Shown: positions 1 to 11,629, counted from the stretch's first letter. The stretch is 64,000 bases of DNA from Diaporthe sp. PMI_573 (GCA_021399435.1 JAJTUP010000120.1:1-64000); one strand, 5' to 3'. The notes: generated from the letters alone by a model not told the origin. Numbers and translations: made by a program.

Positions 1-1895
1 TATTAACAGGAGGATCGTGGCCAAAATAGGATTTACGTGGAGGGTCTCACGCGAAGTCAGGGGTACCACAGTCTGTCAATCTGTCAGGCCGAAGACCCGG
101 GAATCTGGGTCCATTTTGTCCGTGGGCACGAGGAGGGCCCGGTCCGCACGTGGAGCGCCATGCCCCACTAATAACGAGAGCAAAAGCTCTAAAACGAGAC
201 GACAACGGGAGCTATTAATGCGCTAGAGCATGAAGCAACGGCAGCGGCGCGAAATAGTGTCCGATCATGGTATAAGGATAGACGAGGCAGGCATAATGAG
301 TGCATACAGTCCGTTCCCTTTAGAAGGTTAATTCAGAACATTGCAACAAAACACTGCGACGCTGATTTGACCAATCAAATAGCCAAGTACATCTTTGTCA
401 GCGCTTTTGGAGCGTTTGAGTGGTCAGAAGAGGGTCGCAATGTTATGTTGCAATGTAGGGAACGGACTGTATGCAGCCAGTCCTGCCAGTCAGCCGGCAA
501 CGAAAAAACCTCCTGTAGTGTAAATGCCAAAACACTCAATCATTCCACAATGACATCATCTAGCTATGATTTGAATTATTCATTAGGTCATGACAATCGT
601 GGATTGAAATGCATGGAGCTGACGGCTGATCACTCATCCATCTGTCTATCCTTCTCCCAATCTGCCACCATGTCGACTGTTGGCACCAAAACCTTCGGGC
701 TGTACTGGGGCTGCAGGATGAAACCCCCGGCCGTCCGCATAGCTGTCAATGCATCCGTCCAGCCCCGGTCTGTCAATCGTCATCGCCGGATCGAGCCTTC
801 CTTTGGTGCCGCACCAGTCGGGACCCGTCATTGGGCGCTCTGATACACAACCTTGATGAGTTTATAAGTCTGAGATCTAACTTCGATTAATTGGAGGATG
901 TTGCAGACAAGAGCCAGTGCGGCCAGTGGCTCCAGTCCACACATCTTGCCTTTTACCAACGAGAAGGAGCTTGAAAAGGCGTGGGCGTTCTACTAGAATC
1001 ACGTTTCTAGCTCTGAAAATGAAGTTATACTGAGTGAAGCACAGAGGAGGTGAAGGGTGCGAGAAGGAAATTGGGCACGGGATCTGGCTGTGAGTCTTTG
1101 TTAGCAGAGCCTAGACAGGATACTCACCGATCCGTTACACAACTCTCTGCTTGGGTGATACCGTGGGCTAAATAACACAGCCAATAAAGTCTCTCGCAGC
1201 TGCTGGTGACCCACGGTGTAGTTGTGATGTACTGGTTGCTAAGTGTCTGCAATATGTTAGATGCAGCTACACAGAAGCAGTGGATTTGCGAAACGGGTAA
1301 GCGGCGCAAGCCACGTCGTGAGACCTCACCAATGATATTTCTTCACAAGATTCACCGCTTCATTGGCTTGAATGGGTGAACTTCTGAAAATTCTGGACGC
1401 GGCGGAAGAGACTCATCACAATCTTTGTTCAGGGGTAACCTCCTCTGGGATAACCTCCAGTAGGATAATCTCCTGCGGGATAACCCCCTAGGAGATACCC
1501 TCCTCTGGGTCACCGAAAAGCCTTCCGTGGGGTATCACTCATGAGCTCGATACTGGCACCAGCAATAGCTGTGACTGAAATGCTGCCATATTTGGCTTAG
1601 AAGGATGGACTAAGTGAGTAACAAAGGAAGTATCATCATACCCGACATAGGCATAAATATAGCAAGTACCTGTACCAATTCGGTATTTAAACCACGTATA
1701 TGGGAGAGCATTGTACGCGATTGGATAACCTAAATTCGAGGAGCATGTAACGATATATGTCCAAGTACGATACTCTGTCTTTATGCTGAGGCGATCCTAG
1801 AAGCGTTTTGGTGAATTTTAGTACTTGAAAGAGACTTTGGATCTCATTTTTATTGTGAGGAGTCACAACTACTAGTTGACCGCTCCCCCGAATGC
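1..1895. other. Intergenic region, no gene recognised
   Basis: No open frame here has a recognisable domain, a plausible start context or consistent splice sites. The longest (367-843, plus, 158 codons) has low-complexity content and no family resemblance. A short 15-base minisatellite lies at 1432-1514 and is listed separately. Confidence 0.5.
1432..1514. repeat. 15-base minisatellite, about 5.5 units
   Basis: A unit close to GGGATAACCTCCTCT is repeated about five and a half times with a few substitutions and one-base length changes. The neighbouring sequence does not share the motif. No function is implied. Confidence 0.7.
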
Positions 1896-2433
1896 CTACG
1901 CCCCCTTGGAGCCTTGAGGGTCATGAGCCTGCACCTCAATCTCCACCCTCATCACATCGCCGCCGCCGAGCCTGACAACCCCGACACACGTCCAAAGGGA
2001 CTTGTGGTTGGGCATCCACTTTTCAAAGTTCCGGACCATTGCCGCCAGCGCTTGGTCATCTAGGGGGATATGATAGGAATTAACCCTGAACACCTGTTCC
2101 CAGCCCTTGCCGCCGGCCTCCTTGAGGATGTGGTCGATGTTGGCGAAGGCCTGGTCGATCTGGTCCTCAATATCTTCGTGAATCACGCCGGTTTCGTAGA
2201 CCCAACCGCCTGGGAACGATATTGTGTTAGCCTGCTCTTGGGCTCTAGCTTGTCATGCCGGGATAAAGGTTGAACGTACCCTGGCCTGAGATGTGGATGA
2301 CATTACCGATACGGGTGACTTGATTGTATTTGTAGTTCTTTAGGTTGTCTTGGCCATGGCCGGCCGGGGTTGTGTACGTCAAGTGTGACATGGTGGATGG
2401 TTGTGACCGAGGAACCGTGTTCGGTTGACGCAC
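1896..2433 (-). CDS. RidA/YjgF/UK114-family protein
   Basis: Two exons, 2433-2280 and 2209-1896, are joined across a 70-base GT-AG intron (2279-2210). The join restores the family signature around ISGQGGW followed by an ETGVI stretch. The spliced product is 155 residues from the first ATG or 141 from an in-frame ATG at 2391 (MSHLTY), which better matches the usual family length of about 130-140. Near the C terminus the MRVEIEV segment carries the conserved arginine of the family. RidA proteins hydrolyse reactive enamine/imine intermediates released by PLP enzymes, but fungal paralogues vary and the substrate here cannot be read from sequence. The frame is intact. Its neighbours give no pathway hint. 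Confidence 0.88.
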
Positions 2434-3790
2434 GCTTTGTGGATAGGGCGAATGCTCGAGGTTGTCGCAGGGGAAATAAAAGGTGATGACTGAGAGATTT
2501 GAGGTCTAATTTTTCAATGCACGTCAGTTAGATCAAATGAAACAACGTCCAAGGGCAAGAGGGGCTGGCGGCCTTTAAAAACTCGCCAGACGGGATGACG
2601 CTGGGCGCGGAATATAAATTCCTCTGCCCCGCGATCGCCGACATGTTAGCGGGACTCCCACAGTGCCCTGGTTATTGGCTCCACTCGAATGACATTTGAG
2701 TCGGTATTGCCGCCTCCATGAGGGCTATATCAAGCTTTGCACCTCATAGCTGGCTGCTTAGTCACGTCGTGGTGGGACCTAGTAGACCACTTCATGAGAA
2801 AGTGCACAAAATATATATGAGACATATCAAAATTTACAATACCAGGTCTCGTTCTTTTGCTTACAGCAGCTCCAGAAACCCGCTTGTGACGGGCCCTATA
2901 CAACAATGGCCTGGGGTGGCCTGACTCCAGGGATCCCCCTATTCCTTGCGCATCACCTTGACGTAGGTGCGGATGTCGTTTGATGCAGCAGGCAAAAGTG
3001 AGTCTGTGTCACCTGAAGATGCGGGGGGCCCCTCCCCAATCCACAGAGAAGACTGGCTGAAGCTAGGTATGTACATAAGCAACTACTATGTACCTATAGG
3101 TATTTACAATACTAGGTACACATGTACACACTCTTCGAATTGCGAACTTCGAACTGCAAATTGCGGGCAGCTGGACTCGTCGCTGCCTAAACCCCATACA
3201 ATTATTTCTCATAACGGTGAATACTACAATAGGTCACGGCCATCTTGCAGGCTTGATATACGACTCGCTGGCTGCCGGCGTGATCTCCTCCAGACACTCT
3301 TTTGGTAAGCAGAGCTGAGGCCATCGCCGCTCCCCGCAGATGATATAATCATCGCCGGTCAACACCACCAACACCAGTCAGAACTCGCACCCACCTTGTC
3401 CAGCTGATTCCTTGCTGTCTCTGTGTCTCTCGGTGAGTTTCTCAAGCAACGCCAGAAGTGCTGGAGTGCCCCAGTGCTCAGCACTGTCAGCATTCGACGT
3501 CAATGTGTTGCATTCAGAACCGCCAACACCACGCGCCTAAGCCACAGACCCAGTGGCAGCAAATACTATTAATTCGGTAAATCATATTGGAAAGACATGA
3601 AGGAAGTGCCACGATCTGACTGAGGCCAATGCTGACGATTTTTACCTGGCCACACTAGGCAAAGACATTGCCCCCGCAAATAGCTGTGCCAGGCGAACGC
3701 TGACCATAGATAGCCTGGACATGTAGCAAAGGGTGTTCAAGCATAAAAGCCTGCGCTCTTCACCTCGTTCTTCCAACGCATACCCTCAAA
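2434..3790. other. Intergenic region, no gene recognised
   Basis: Upstream region of both the RidA gene (minus) and the small gene at 3791 (plus). Short open frames are present but none is conserved in appearance. A TATA-like CATAAAAG lies at 3742-3749, about 42 bases before the ATG at 3791, followed by a CT-rich stretch (3752-3785) of the kind common in fungal core promoters. Confidence 0.4.
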
Positions 3791-4162
3791 ATGACCTCCC
3801 GCAACCTCAACACGACGTGGCGAGACATTGTCTTCAATCAATACGCCGCCAATCTCGAAACCGACGTGCCTTTCCCCGTTCGCTACTTGATCAACATCCC
3901 CGTCATCTACGGCTTGCCTGGGCGAGACATATGGGTCGAAATCCCGGCCAAGATCGATCTCAAGACGCTGAAGAACGCCGTGCTGGCGTTCATGCTCGCG
4001 ACCCGTGACGGTGGTGATCCTACGTATCAAGATGACCACATCTCTGTCCTCCCGAGGCTTCCAAGCAACTCAGCTCAGGCCGCAACAACCACCCAAGATG
4101 CTGTCAATGAAGAAAGCCCGGGTGCTGGGACTGGTGCTGGTAGCGTTGCCCCTGGCCAGTAG
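3791..4162 (+). CDS. Small hypothetical protein, 123 residues
   Basis: Single open frame beginning in a good fungal start context (CAAAATGA), preceded by a TATA-like CATAAAAG and a pyrimidine-rich leader. The codon composition is balanced and unlike the surrounding noncoding DNA. The first ~85 residues are mixed and could fold (VRYLINIPVIYGLPGRDIWV); the last ~35 are low-complexity, rich in Ala, Thr, Gly and Pro. I see no signal peptide, membrane span or known domain. I do not recognise the family. It may be a species-restricted gene; a spurious ORF is possible but the promoter-like layout argues for a real one. Confidence 0.5.
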   Translation: MTSRNLNTTWRDIVFNQYAANLETDVPFPVRYLINIPVIYGLPGRDIWVEIPAKIDLKTLKNAVLAFMLATRDGGDPTYQDDHISVLPRLPSNSAQAATTTQDAVNEESPGAGTGAGSVAPGQ

Positions 4163-4912
4163 GGCTTAGGATTTTGTCATATAGTATGTTTCTCACCCTT
4201 CCACAGCAGAAGTGATGCAGGCCACACCCGGTCATCCCATCACTCATGCTAAACATCACGGCCACTTCCAGCGCCGACCAGGAATGCGAGCTCACCAGTC
4301 CCGCGCCCGACCACAAATCTGGCACGGGAGACGCCAAATGATTGGGGTGCTCCACTTCTATTTTACTTCGGCTCTGCAGTACTTGGTAAACAAGGCCATG
4401 TGGAAACTGTCCAAGCAGCTCTCCAACGTGCAGCAGCAGTTATTCTAGAGGTACCTTGGTCTTAACAGCATTGACGTTTGGAACGTGGATTACATGGTAA
4501 ACTAAGGAATACCGGCTCAGCTAGCAACTTGAGTGTATATTCACAACTAGTCATGTGCACAGGTTTGGGATAATTTCCGAGGGGGATATCCCTTCACCGG
4601 ACATGATCATAAATGCGATAATTACCGCAGTTCTTCCCATCTCACGGAGATGATCGCGCTCCCTGCCTCCCCCCCCCTCTCACCCGCTCTCGAGTCTTCC
4701 GTCCAAAGCGAACTTGAGGAACAAGTTCTTCTCAGATTCAGGTAAATCACACTAAGCACTCCTTTTATTGGCTCTCCTACCACTTTCAGTAGCCACATGC
4801 TCACCCAAATTCCCCACATAAGCAAATTTTCTGCCGAGGTTCCTATATCTAAGCCCATGATCTAAGCCTATTAGAGCCTTTAAAGTCCCAAGATTGACAA
4901 ATAATTGAGTAA
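4163..4912. other. Intergenic region, convergent gene ends
   Basis: Lies between the 3' ends of the small gene (plus) and the nucleoside hydrolase (minus). Only short overlapping frames on both strands; no recognisable gene or repeat. Confidence 0.4.
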
Positions 4913-5920
4913 TTAAAGTTTTTGAATCAATGATAAGAAATGTGATCGAAATGCCTCGCTGTCAACTGAAACTGCGACCCGGCAGTTGGGAACAGGCGGC
5001 GATGGAAGCTCAAGTCGGTCGGCAATCATGATGCCACGCGCTTCACCGGTACCAGTGATGACAGACACAGCCATATCTCTGTATTCGCACAGGTGCGGCT
5101 TCGATACGGCAGCCACGGCCAGAGGATCATGCATGGGGATAGAGTCAGTCTTTGGCCTCCCTGGAAACCTGACAGCCTGATAATCTATATAGGCAATAGT
5201 AGCATCTCCGGCAAACGCAGCAAAAGCCGAGCTCGACTTCTTGAGTTCTTGCGCATCTGCCATGGTCAATCTGACTTTTAGCGTGCAATCGAGGCCGATC
5301 CAGCGCTGGGGGACACCTGAGCGTAGCACGGTCCTCGCGGCCTCGGGGTCTGAGAAGACGTTGAACTCTCCCGGTTTGTTGCGGGAGTACATGGTGCCGA
5401 AAAAGACTCCCCCCATAATAACGAGCTCTTTGATGGTGGATTTGATCCGGGGGTCCAGGAGCAAAGCGATGGCGACGTTGGTGAGGGGCCCGATGGCGAC
5501 AAGAGTGATTTCGCCAGGATGTTTGAGAATGTGCTCGATGATGGCCACAGGCGCGTAGCCTGGAGCAGGGGCCCGCGCTGCACCCTTCTGGGCAAGCACA
5601 TGAGGCGCGGGTTCACGCTGCTGGTCGGGGTGGATGATGGGAGTAGCTGAACCGCGCACGAGGGGCACGTCGTGAATGCCGAGTCGGCCGAGAAGAACGC
5701 CGGTCAAGATGGTGGCGCTCTCGACGTCAGTGTTGCCATTGACGGTGGTGATGAGGTCAATCTGGATGTCAGGATCTGCGTGGGCCAGGGCGAGGGCAAA
5801 GCCATCGTCGACATCGGCACCAGCGCCCATCGACAGATCGGTGTCGAGAATGATACGTGTCGGTGCCATCTTGTGGACGAGATTCTGAAGAAGTGGTGTT
5901 AGAGATCCATCATGATACAA
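4913..5920 (-). CDS. Inosine-uridine preferring nucleoside hydrolase
   Basis: Intronless frame of 335 residues from the first ATG. An in-frame ATG at 5869 (MAPTRIILDTD) starts just before the conserved core and is the likelier start, giving 318 residues, the normal family length. Family signatures in order: the calcium-binding Asp cluster DTD...ADVDDGFAL at residues 26-42, VNGNTD after the second strand, MGGVFF in the middle, GEFNVFSDPEAA, and MHDPLAVA near the C terminus with the catalytic-site His-Asp pair. These enzymes cleave the N-glycosidic bond of ribonucleosides to free base and ribose, acting in purine/pyrimidine salvage. No signal peptide is evident, so it is probably cytosolic. It is divergent from the sugar transporter at 6468 with a 547-base shared upstream region. 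The frame is intact. Confidence 0.9.
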   Translation of the reverse strand: MYHDGSLTPLLQNLVHKMAPTRIILDTDLSMGAGADVDDGFALALAHADPDIQIDLITTVNGNTDVESATILTGVLLGRLGIHDVPLVRGSATPIIHPDQQREPAPHVLAQKGAARAPAPGYAPVAIIEHILKHPGEITLVAIGPLTNVAIALLLDPRIKSTIKELVIMGGVFFGTMYSRNKPGEFNVFSDPEAARTVLRSGVPQRWIGLDCTLKVRLTMADAQELKKSSSAFAAFAGDATIAYIDYQAVRFPGRPKTDSIPMHDPLAVAAVSKPHLCEYRDMAVSVITGTGEARGIMIADRLELPSPPVPNCRVAVSVDSEAFRSHFLSLIQKL

Positions 5921-6467
5921 GTAAGTTGAAGAGCGTTTCGGTTTTTCATGCTTTTACATGGCTCTCGCACCCGGATGTGACCGTGTGGTTACATGTACAA
6001 GTGGGGTCCAATCGCGAGGTGCCGACCAAAAGTCGTCGGCGAGTCGCCGATCGTCCGACACAGAAAGATCATGGGGCCGCCCGTTGCGGTGCCGCAAATT
6101 ATTTCCGTGGTACACGCGCTACTACCTGCATGGCCCGGTCAGTTCCCATGCCCCCCATATTCTCCGCATTGAATGCCCCACGGGGCGGGGAATCAGTCTA
6201 TCCTTGCTTCTCTTGGATCAGCGTCGGCATCACGCCGGTCCTCAGCTCACCTTGTACTTCATGGTTTTTGCTTTCCATTGTTTAATAATGCATGTGGTGC
6301 CATGCGAAAGGCTGTCATCGTAGCCATGAGCCTTTTGGTACGATTAGAGCCAAGTTATTAAATACATCCCACACGGCCCTTGCTAATCACGGCACTCGCC
6401 TCCTGCTCCTCCCGAAAGGACTGAAAGGAGTCCACTGGTAGCAAATCGATACTCTTGAAAGAGCTAC
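5921..6467. promoter_or_regulatory. Shared upstream region of divergent hydrolase and transporter
   Basis: Head-to-head arrangement of the nucleoside hydrolase (minus) and MFS transporter (plus) places both promoters here. I could not pick out a convincing Zn2Cys6 site such as CGG inverted triplets at standard spacing. The role is inferred from gene orientation only. Confidence 0.35.
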
Positions 6468-8671
6468 ATGATGCAGCCTGACAACAAGGCCAACTCTCTG
6501 GCTCACCTCGAAACAATCGACGATGGCACTTCACCAATGGCGATCGATAAGCCCTTTTCCGAGGGGGTTGAGGTTCAGATGCGGTCGACGTTAGATGACC
6601 TGCCTATCCTGAAAGCTGTACGCATATACTGGCGTGTCGCTGCCATTTGCATGATGGCGGCATTTAATGCCGCTCTAGAAGGATACCGTACGTTATTTCG
6701 TGTGTCTGTCAATGGGGCTGTCAAACTAACTTTGGGTTTTCCAAGAGCTTGCGCTCACGAATTCCATCGTCTCAAACAAGGGATTCATCCGCACAATGTC
6801 CGGTGGCGGTACCAAGCTCAACCCTACCTATATTTCTGTCTGGGGAGGCATGCTATCAACCGGCCAATTTGTGGGCGTGGGCCTCCTTCAGCTCATCACT
6901 GACAAAATTGGTCGAAAGAAAGCCATGCATATCACCTGGATGTCGCTAGTAGTCGTATGTTAAACTAAGCCTTGTCTGCTCGAGCGTATGAATTCGAGCC
7001 TGGCCATGCAACGTCGCTAACATTGAAAACTCTTCCTAGTCGGTCGCATTGGAATCGGCTGCGACAAACTGGATTTACTGGCTCTTTGCCAGGCTGATAG
7101 GAGGAGCCGGTCTGGGCACGATGCAGGCGACTTATCCGGTCTATATCTCGGAAAATGCGCCAACTCAAATCCGAGGCTTCCTTACCACCTCTTACATGTT
7201 GTGAGTAACGCAGGTGCAATTCCAGTCGTCACAAATGCTGACTGGGCTGGGACGTACGTAGTTGGTATGTCTGCTCGCAGATATTCGCGCCGCTAGCATT
7301 GCGACAGCTGGCATTCATAGACCCGTATAACTTCAAGATTCCAATCTACACGCAGTGGGGGATGCTGGGCGGGATGCTTCTCATCAACACCTTCCTTCTA
7401 CCGGAGAGTCCCTGTAAGTTTGAGCATTCAGCTTATGAGATGATCACCACAAATTATAATTCATTGGCTCACCAAGATCAAATCAGGGTGGCTTGTCCAG
7501 AAGAATAAGCTTGACGAAGCGGAAAAGGTGCTGGCTAAAACGCACAAAGGTGTGCCAGGATACGATGTGAAGAGTGAATTGGTGAGTTCCTGTTCGGTCT
7601 CTCGTGTCATCATGATTGTGCTTCTCACTTTTCAAGCTGAGCTAACAAGTGGCAGTCCATCATCGTCGCTACCATCGAACGCGAAAGACAATATGAGGCC
7701 GAGGATACGAATCAATACAAGCAGATCTTCCAGGGTACGAACCTTTGGCGGCTGTTTATCTGCTTCTGGCCCAAGGCGATGCAACAGTTGACGGGGCAGA
7801 GCGTGACTAACAATTACGGCACCTACTTCTGTAAGTCCACTAAAGCCGGGCTGATTTTTACTGCCCCGGCCATTGTCGCCAGCGGCTGTCAACGAACGGT
7901 TTCACTGACGACTTGACTTAGTCCAATTGGCTGGTAATAATGAGCCTTTCACTGTGACGGTAATTCTCGCAGTTTGTCAGCTCGTGGGGGTTCTCTCCAC
8001 TTCGCTTTTCTCCGATGGTTTCGGTCGGCGATGGCTCACCTTGGGCCTTTTCGGGTCCGGGGCTATCGCAATCCTCGCCATTGGTATCCTGGGGTCCTTC
8101 AACTACGAAAACGAACAACTGGGCGATGTCCTGGTAAGTGCTGGTGGCGATATGACACCCTTGCTAGCTCTACTAAGAGGGTAGCTGATCTGATCTGGGG
8201 AACAGGTATTCTGGGCATGTGTGTCCAATTTTGGGGTCATTGGTGGTGCAAGTATTGCGTACTCTTACATCGCTGAAATTCCGAACCAACGGCTTCGAGC
8301 GCGGACTGCCTCCATAGCCCTTATGGGGTCGTTCGTCCTGGGCATAGCTTTCAACTATACAGTCCCGCTCATGCTCGATGTTTGGAGCGTCAGAACAGGA
8401 TACTTGTCAGTAGCCCGGCACTGTTGCGCTCTCTATTCCAGAGTTCTGTCTCTAATAACCTCAAAACAGCTTCGGAGCTACGGGCACCATCTCGTGCATT
8501 ATCGGTTACTTTGTACTGCCAGAAATCACCTGTCGAACTCCTGCCGAGATAGACGAGATGTTCAGAGACAAGATTGCGCCTCGCAAGTTTCGGAAGCACG
8601 TTACGCAGGTCCAGCTGTTTGTGGAAGCTGAGGAAAGCAGGCAAGCAGTTGATACAAAGGACCAGGTCTAA
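6468..8671 (+). CDS. MFS sugar transporter, alpha-glucoside permease-like
   Basis: Nine exons can be joined with consistent GT-AG borders and phase: 6468-6687, 6746-6954, 7040-7200, 7262-7413, 7487-7581, 7656-7830, 7922-8133, 8206-8405 and 8470-8671. They total 1,626 bases and encode 541 residues, usual for the sugar-porter family. Visible signatures are EGYQ in the first transmembrane helix, DKIGRKKAM in loop 2-3, YISENAPTQIRG in helices 4-5, PESPWWLVQ before the central loop, SDGFGRRWLTLG in loop 8-9, and FVLPEITCRTPAEIDEMF at the end. PESPWWL is typical of the maltose/alpha-glucoside permease branch, so a glucoside substrate is likely but not proven. It would be a 12-helix plasma-membrane proton symporter. 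The last donor (GTCAGT at 8406) is weaker than the others, yet the splice restores the family sequence YFFGATG. The gene is intact although its neighbour regulator is broken. Confidence 0.92.
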
Positions 8672-8880
8672 GAGACTCACATCTGGAACTTATAACAAAC
8701 CTGCGGAAAAGTATGGGGAGAGGAGAGCCAGAAACGGCCAGCGCATAGGTGTTATACTATGCTATTCGTCTAGAATAGTCTATGAACGGAAAAAATGGCA
8801 TGCCACTGCCAGACCGAACTCGAAACTCGAAAGTTAATTAGTCGAGATCTCCACAGTTGATTGGTCCATTAAGTGGACTA

Positions 8881-8958
8881 GAGGGAGACACCTAGGGGGG
8901 GGCACCCAGAAGGAGAGGGAGGCACCTAGAGAGAGGCACCCAGACAGTGGCACCTATA
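8881..8958. repeat. Degenerate minisatellite, GGCACCTAGA-like units
   Basis: Five variants of a purine-rich unit containing CACC(T/C)A recur at about 10-17 base spacing (CACCTAGG, CACCCAGA, CACCTAGA, CACCCAGA, CACCTATA). The block stands out from flanking DNA. Confidence 0.55.
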
Positions 8959-8981
8959 GGGAAGTGGGGGGGAGGCAAGCC

Positions 8982-9014
8982 GGAGGCGACTCACGCTCTG
9001 CGCGATTCGCCTCC
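8982..9014. repeat. GC-rich inverted repeat
   Basis: GGAGGCGA at 8982-8989 is the exact reverse complement of TCGCCTCC at 9007-9014, with a 17-base loop. A second GC-rich inverted region (around 9014-9079) follows, so the two could form adjacent hairpins. Could be a remnant of a short element; nothing ties it to transcription. Confidence 0.45.
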
Positions 9015-9261
9015 GGGGAGCCCCCTCATCTACAGCCAGAGCTGTGAATATAGACGAATAGCTCCCGGGGGCCCCCGGAGAAGCTCTCTATCTGGTATAC
9101 TATGTAGAGACTACGAGTCACGTGCCAGTCAACTTAACGGTTGAAGCAAACGCGGCCTTATAATTGGCTTAGACCAGCCTCTTCTGTGGGGTGCCGGCAT
9201 CGGACTAGCTACTATTGTAGAACACAAACCTCCATCAAGCTCGATCGCCACTTTATTATGC

Positions 9262-11629
9262 ATGCTGGCCACGTTTGTCATGGCCTCTAACATGAAGCCT
9301 TCGGATTCTCGCTCCTACCGCCGGCGTGATTCGCACTCCCCGTCATCCACGACAGCGACACCCGGTCGGGTCCGTTCTGCCTCACCGATCCGATCACCGG
9401 TACGGAATCCATCATCATCATCCGGCTTTGTTCGGGGCTCCAACATCGGGCGCAATATCATTCCCCCGTGCAACAGGTGTCGTTCTTTCAAGAAGAAATG
9501 CAGCCGGACTTTTCCTTCGTGCAATTTGTGTTCCCACGCAGGCCAGACTTGCTCCTACAGCGCAGTACCGACTACCCCCGAAGCCGAGGCTGTACAGTTA
9601 AGGGCACGGGTTCAATGGCTCAGTGATTATGTCAACCGTCATCTGTTGCCATCGAATCATAGGACTAGCATTGAGGATGTCGACACTAGCGCCGATCTTG
9701 CTTCGTTGCTTGGCAGTCGGCTGCACCTTGATTTCGTTCAAGCGACTACTTTACAATCGGGAATTGCGCGAGGTCTAAATCTAGACACATGTGTTAGAAT
9801 TCCATGTAGGTCGTCTAATCTGCATGAGCCAAATCCCGAAGTCGACTTCCCAAGTCGCAGCAACGAGAGGCCAGGAAACTCCGGTTTCGGACCGACACAG
9901 ATCAACGCAAACAGCACCACTTCTCCTCAAGCTGACGGCGATAGCATCGACTGCCGAGTTTCGTTCCAGAGCTCAGCGGTCATACATGATCCTGGAGGAG
10001 ATGACGCATCTGCAGGTACGACGGCTCGCCGCTTCGTCGATGCCTATTTTTGTAATGTTGACAGAGCGTATCCTTTGGTCAACCATACCAAGGTCCTTGA
10101 GAATCTCGAGTCACTGGGCAACCTTAGGCAGAGGCTTCGCGATTCTCAGTCCACCCTCCTGTACTTGATCATGTCCATGGGATGCAAAACTATTGAACGA
10201 GCTAGTCAAGTACCTCTGCAAACGGCTAAACGCTTCGAGATTGCTTACGCTGAGATCATCCAGGAGTGCGTGTGTTAAAAGCAGTATTGAGTCGGTCCAA
10301 ATACTGATACTACTGGCCCTCTATTCACTATTTGACTCAGCTAGGGCTTCAGCTGGAGTTTCAGCTTATTCAATTGTCGGCATTGCTGCCCGACAGGCCA
10401 TTGCAATCGGTCTGGCTCGCCGGGCAGCCGAAGACGATTGCTGTACACCAGCCGGTACAGAGTTACGATATCGTCTGTATTGGAGCATCTTCGCTCTCGA
10501 CTCCATGATGGCCGTGTCACAGGGTCTACCGGCAGCACTGCCAGACAATGCAGATGTGCCACTGCCGAAACTGACGGTGGAGGAATTTGCGAGCACGGAG
10601 AGGATCACGTACGCGAAGAGGCTGCAGACGAGTCGACATGTCATCCAACTGCGTCAATTGGAGAGACGTATCTTAGAACAGGTTCATCTGAGAAGTGAGG
10701 CCGAGATTACAGAGCTGGCACCCACGGACAGGCGGGCTACTTTAAGTAGCTTAAGAGCATCTGTCAAGGACTGGTACAGCCAGGGGTGTCTGATGTCACC
10801 AATGGGAGGCGATAATTCCACCATCCACAATAGCACAACCTGGCTCAACGCTCGATACTATCACCTCCTGGTTCTATTGTACTACCCCAACCACTTTAAC
10901 AGCTCAGCTGCAGCTATATCAAACCAGAATCTACAACAATTTGCACAGCGGCAGCTTCAGGCAACCTCTACACTACTTCAGCAGCAACAACTTCCCTTAA
11001 ACTGTCACACCCTGTTCAGGCTAATGCCCATATGCTTAGTGCTCATGTATAGCTTCATAGGAGCATGCCATTCACCAGATTGGACCACACAGACAACTTT
11101 CCCCTTTTTAGCCAAGGACGAGGTTAGTGTCGCGCAGTCCGTCCTGGAAGCGTTTCCAAGTAATTGAAAGATTGCGCACCAGGCGGCACAGGTTATAGGT
11201 CAATTTTCTAGCGTCGTCTCAGGCGGAATGTCGTCGTTCTTTCTAGACAAAACCGCCTTTCCTTTCGGGTCTGCTAGAGAAAGCGGACATATTGCCGTCG
11301 GCAGTAACCCTGCTGGAGCAGGGGAGGCAGCTTGCAATAACAAGAAGGCCCTATTCGGTTTCATCAAATCCTGTACTGCAAGGTTGACCTCCTTGATGCA
11401 AGAGCTGTTGGGTAAGTCAACATGCTTTCAGTTTATCGATTATCCGTTCGACAATAATAACAAGCTCGCGAACGGTTTGATGGCGGTGACGTCTCATCAG
11501 CAGTCGTATCCACAACACCAGTACCAACAAGACCAAACTGCTCCTTCACCAGTGCCCTTGGATCGCGATAAAATGGACAGCCTCCAGCAGTTTGGTATAC
11601 AGAATAACACCATGATTGGCTATGGGTAG
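9262..11629 (+). pseudogene. Zn2Cys6 transcription factor, frame-broken
   Basis: The N-terminal part (9262-10278) has a full zinc binuclear cluster, C-x2-C-x6-C-x6-C-x2-C-x6-C, at CNRCRSFKKKC...CNLCSHAGQTC (about residues 70-97). The fungal-specific transcription-factor domain begins near ARRFVDAYFCNVDRAYP. At about 10265-10275 the frame shifts by one base and family sequence resumes (SSIESVQILILLALYSLFD). At 11165 a TGA stands where the text would read AFPSN-W-KIAHQAAQ, so TGG-to-TGA is likely; an alternative is a 63-base in-frame intron (11160-11222). Near 11270 the frame moves to a third phase (ILPSAVTLLEQGRQLAITRR), then back near 11375 (LTSLMQELLGK). Three frameshifts plus a stop point to a pseudogene; assembly errors could explain some. 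Position suggests it once controlled the transporter or hydrolase. Confidence 0.8.

Larger units (their letters stand above)
8672..9261. other. Intergenic region with minisatellite and hairpins
   Basis: Between the transporter and the regulator. Holds a GGCACCYAGA-type minisatellite (8881-8958) and a GC-rich inverted repeat (8982-9014). No gene seen. Confidence 0.5.

Noticed and set aside
367..843. 158-codon plus-strand ORF as a gene
   Set aside because: No domain, start context or compositional signal. The overlapping minus frame is equally open, so it is probably chance.
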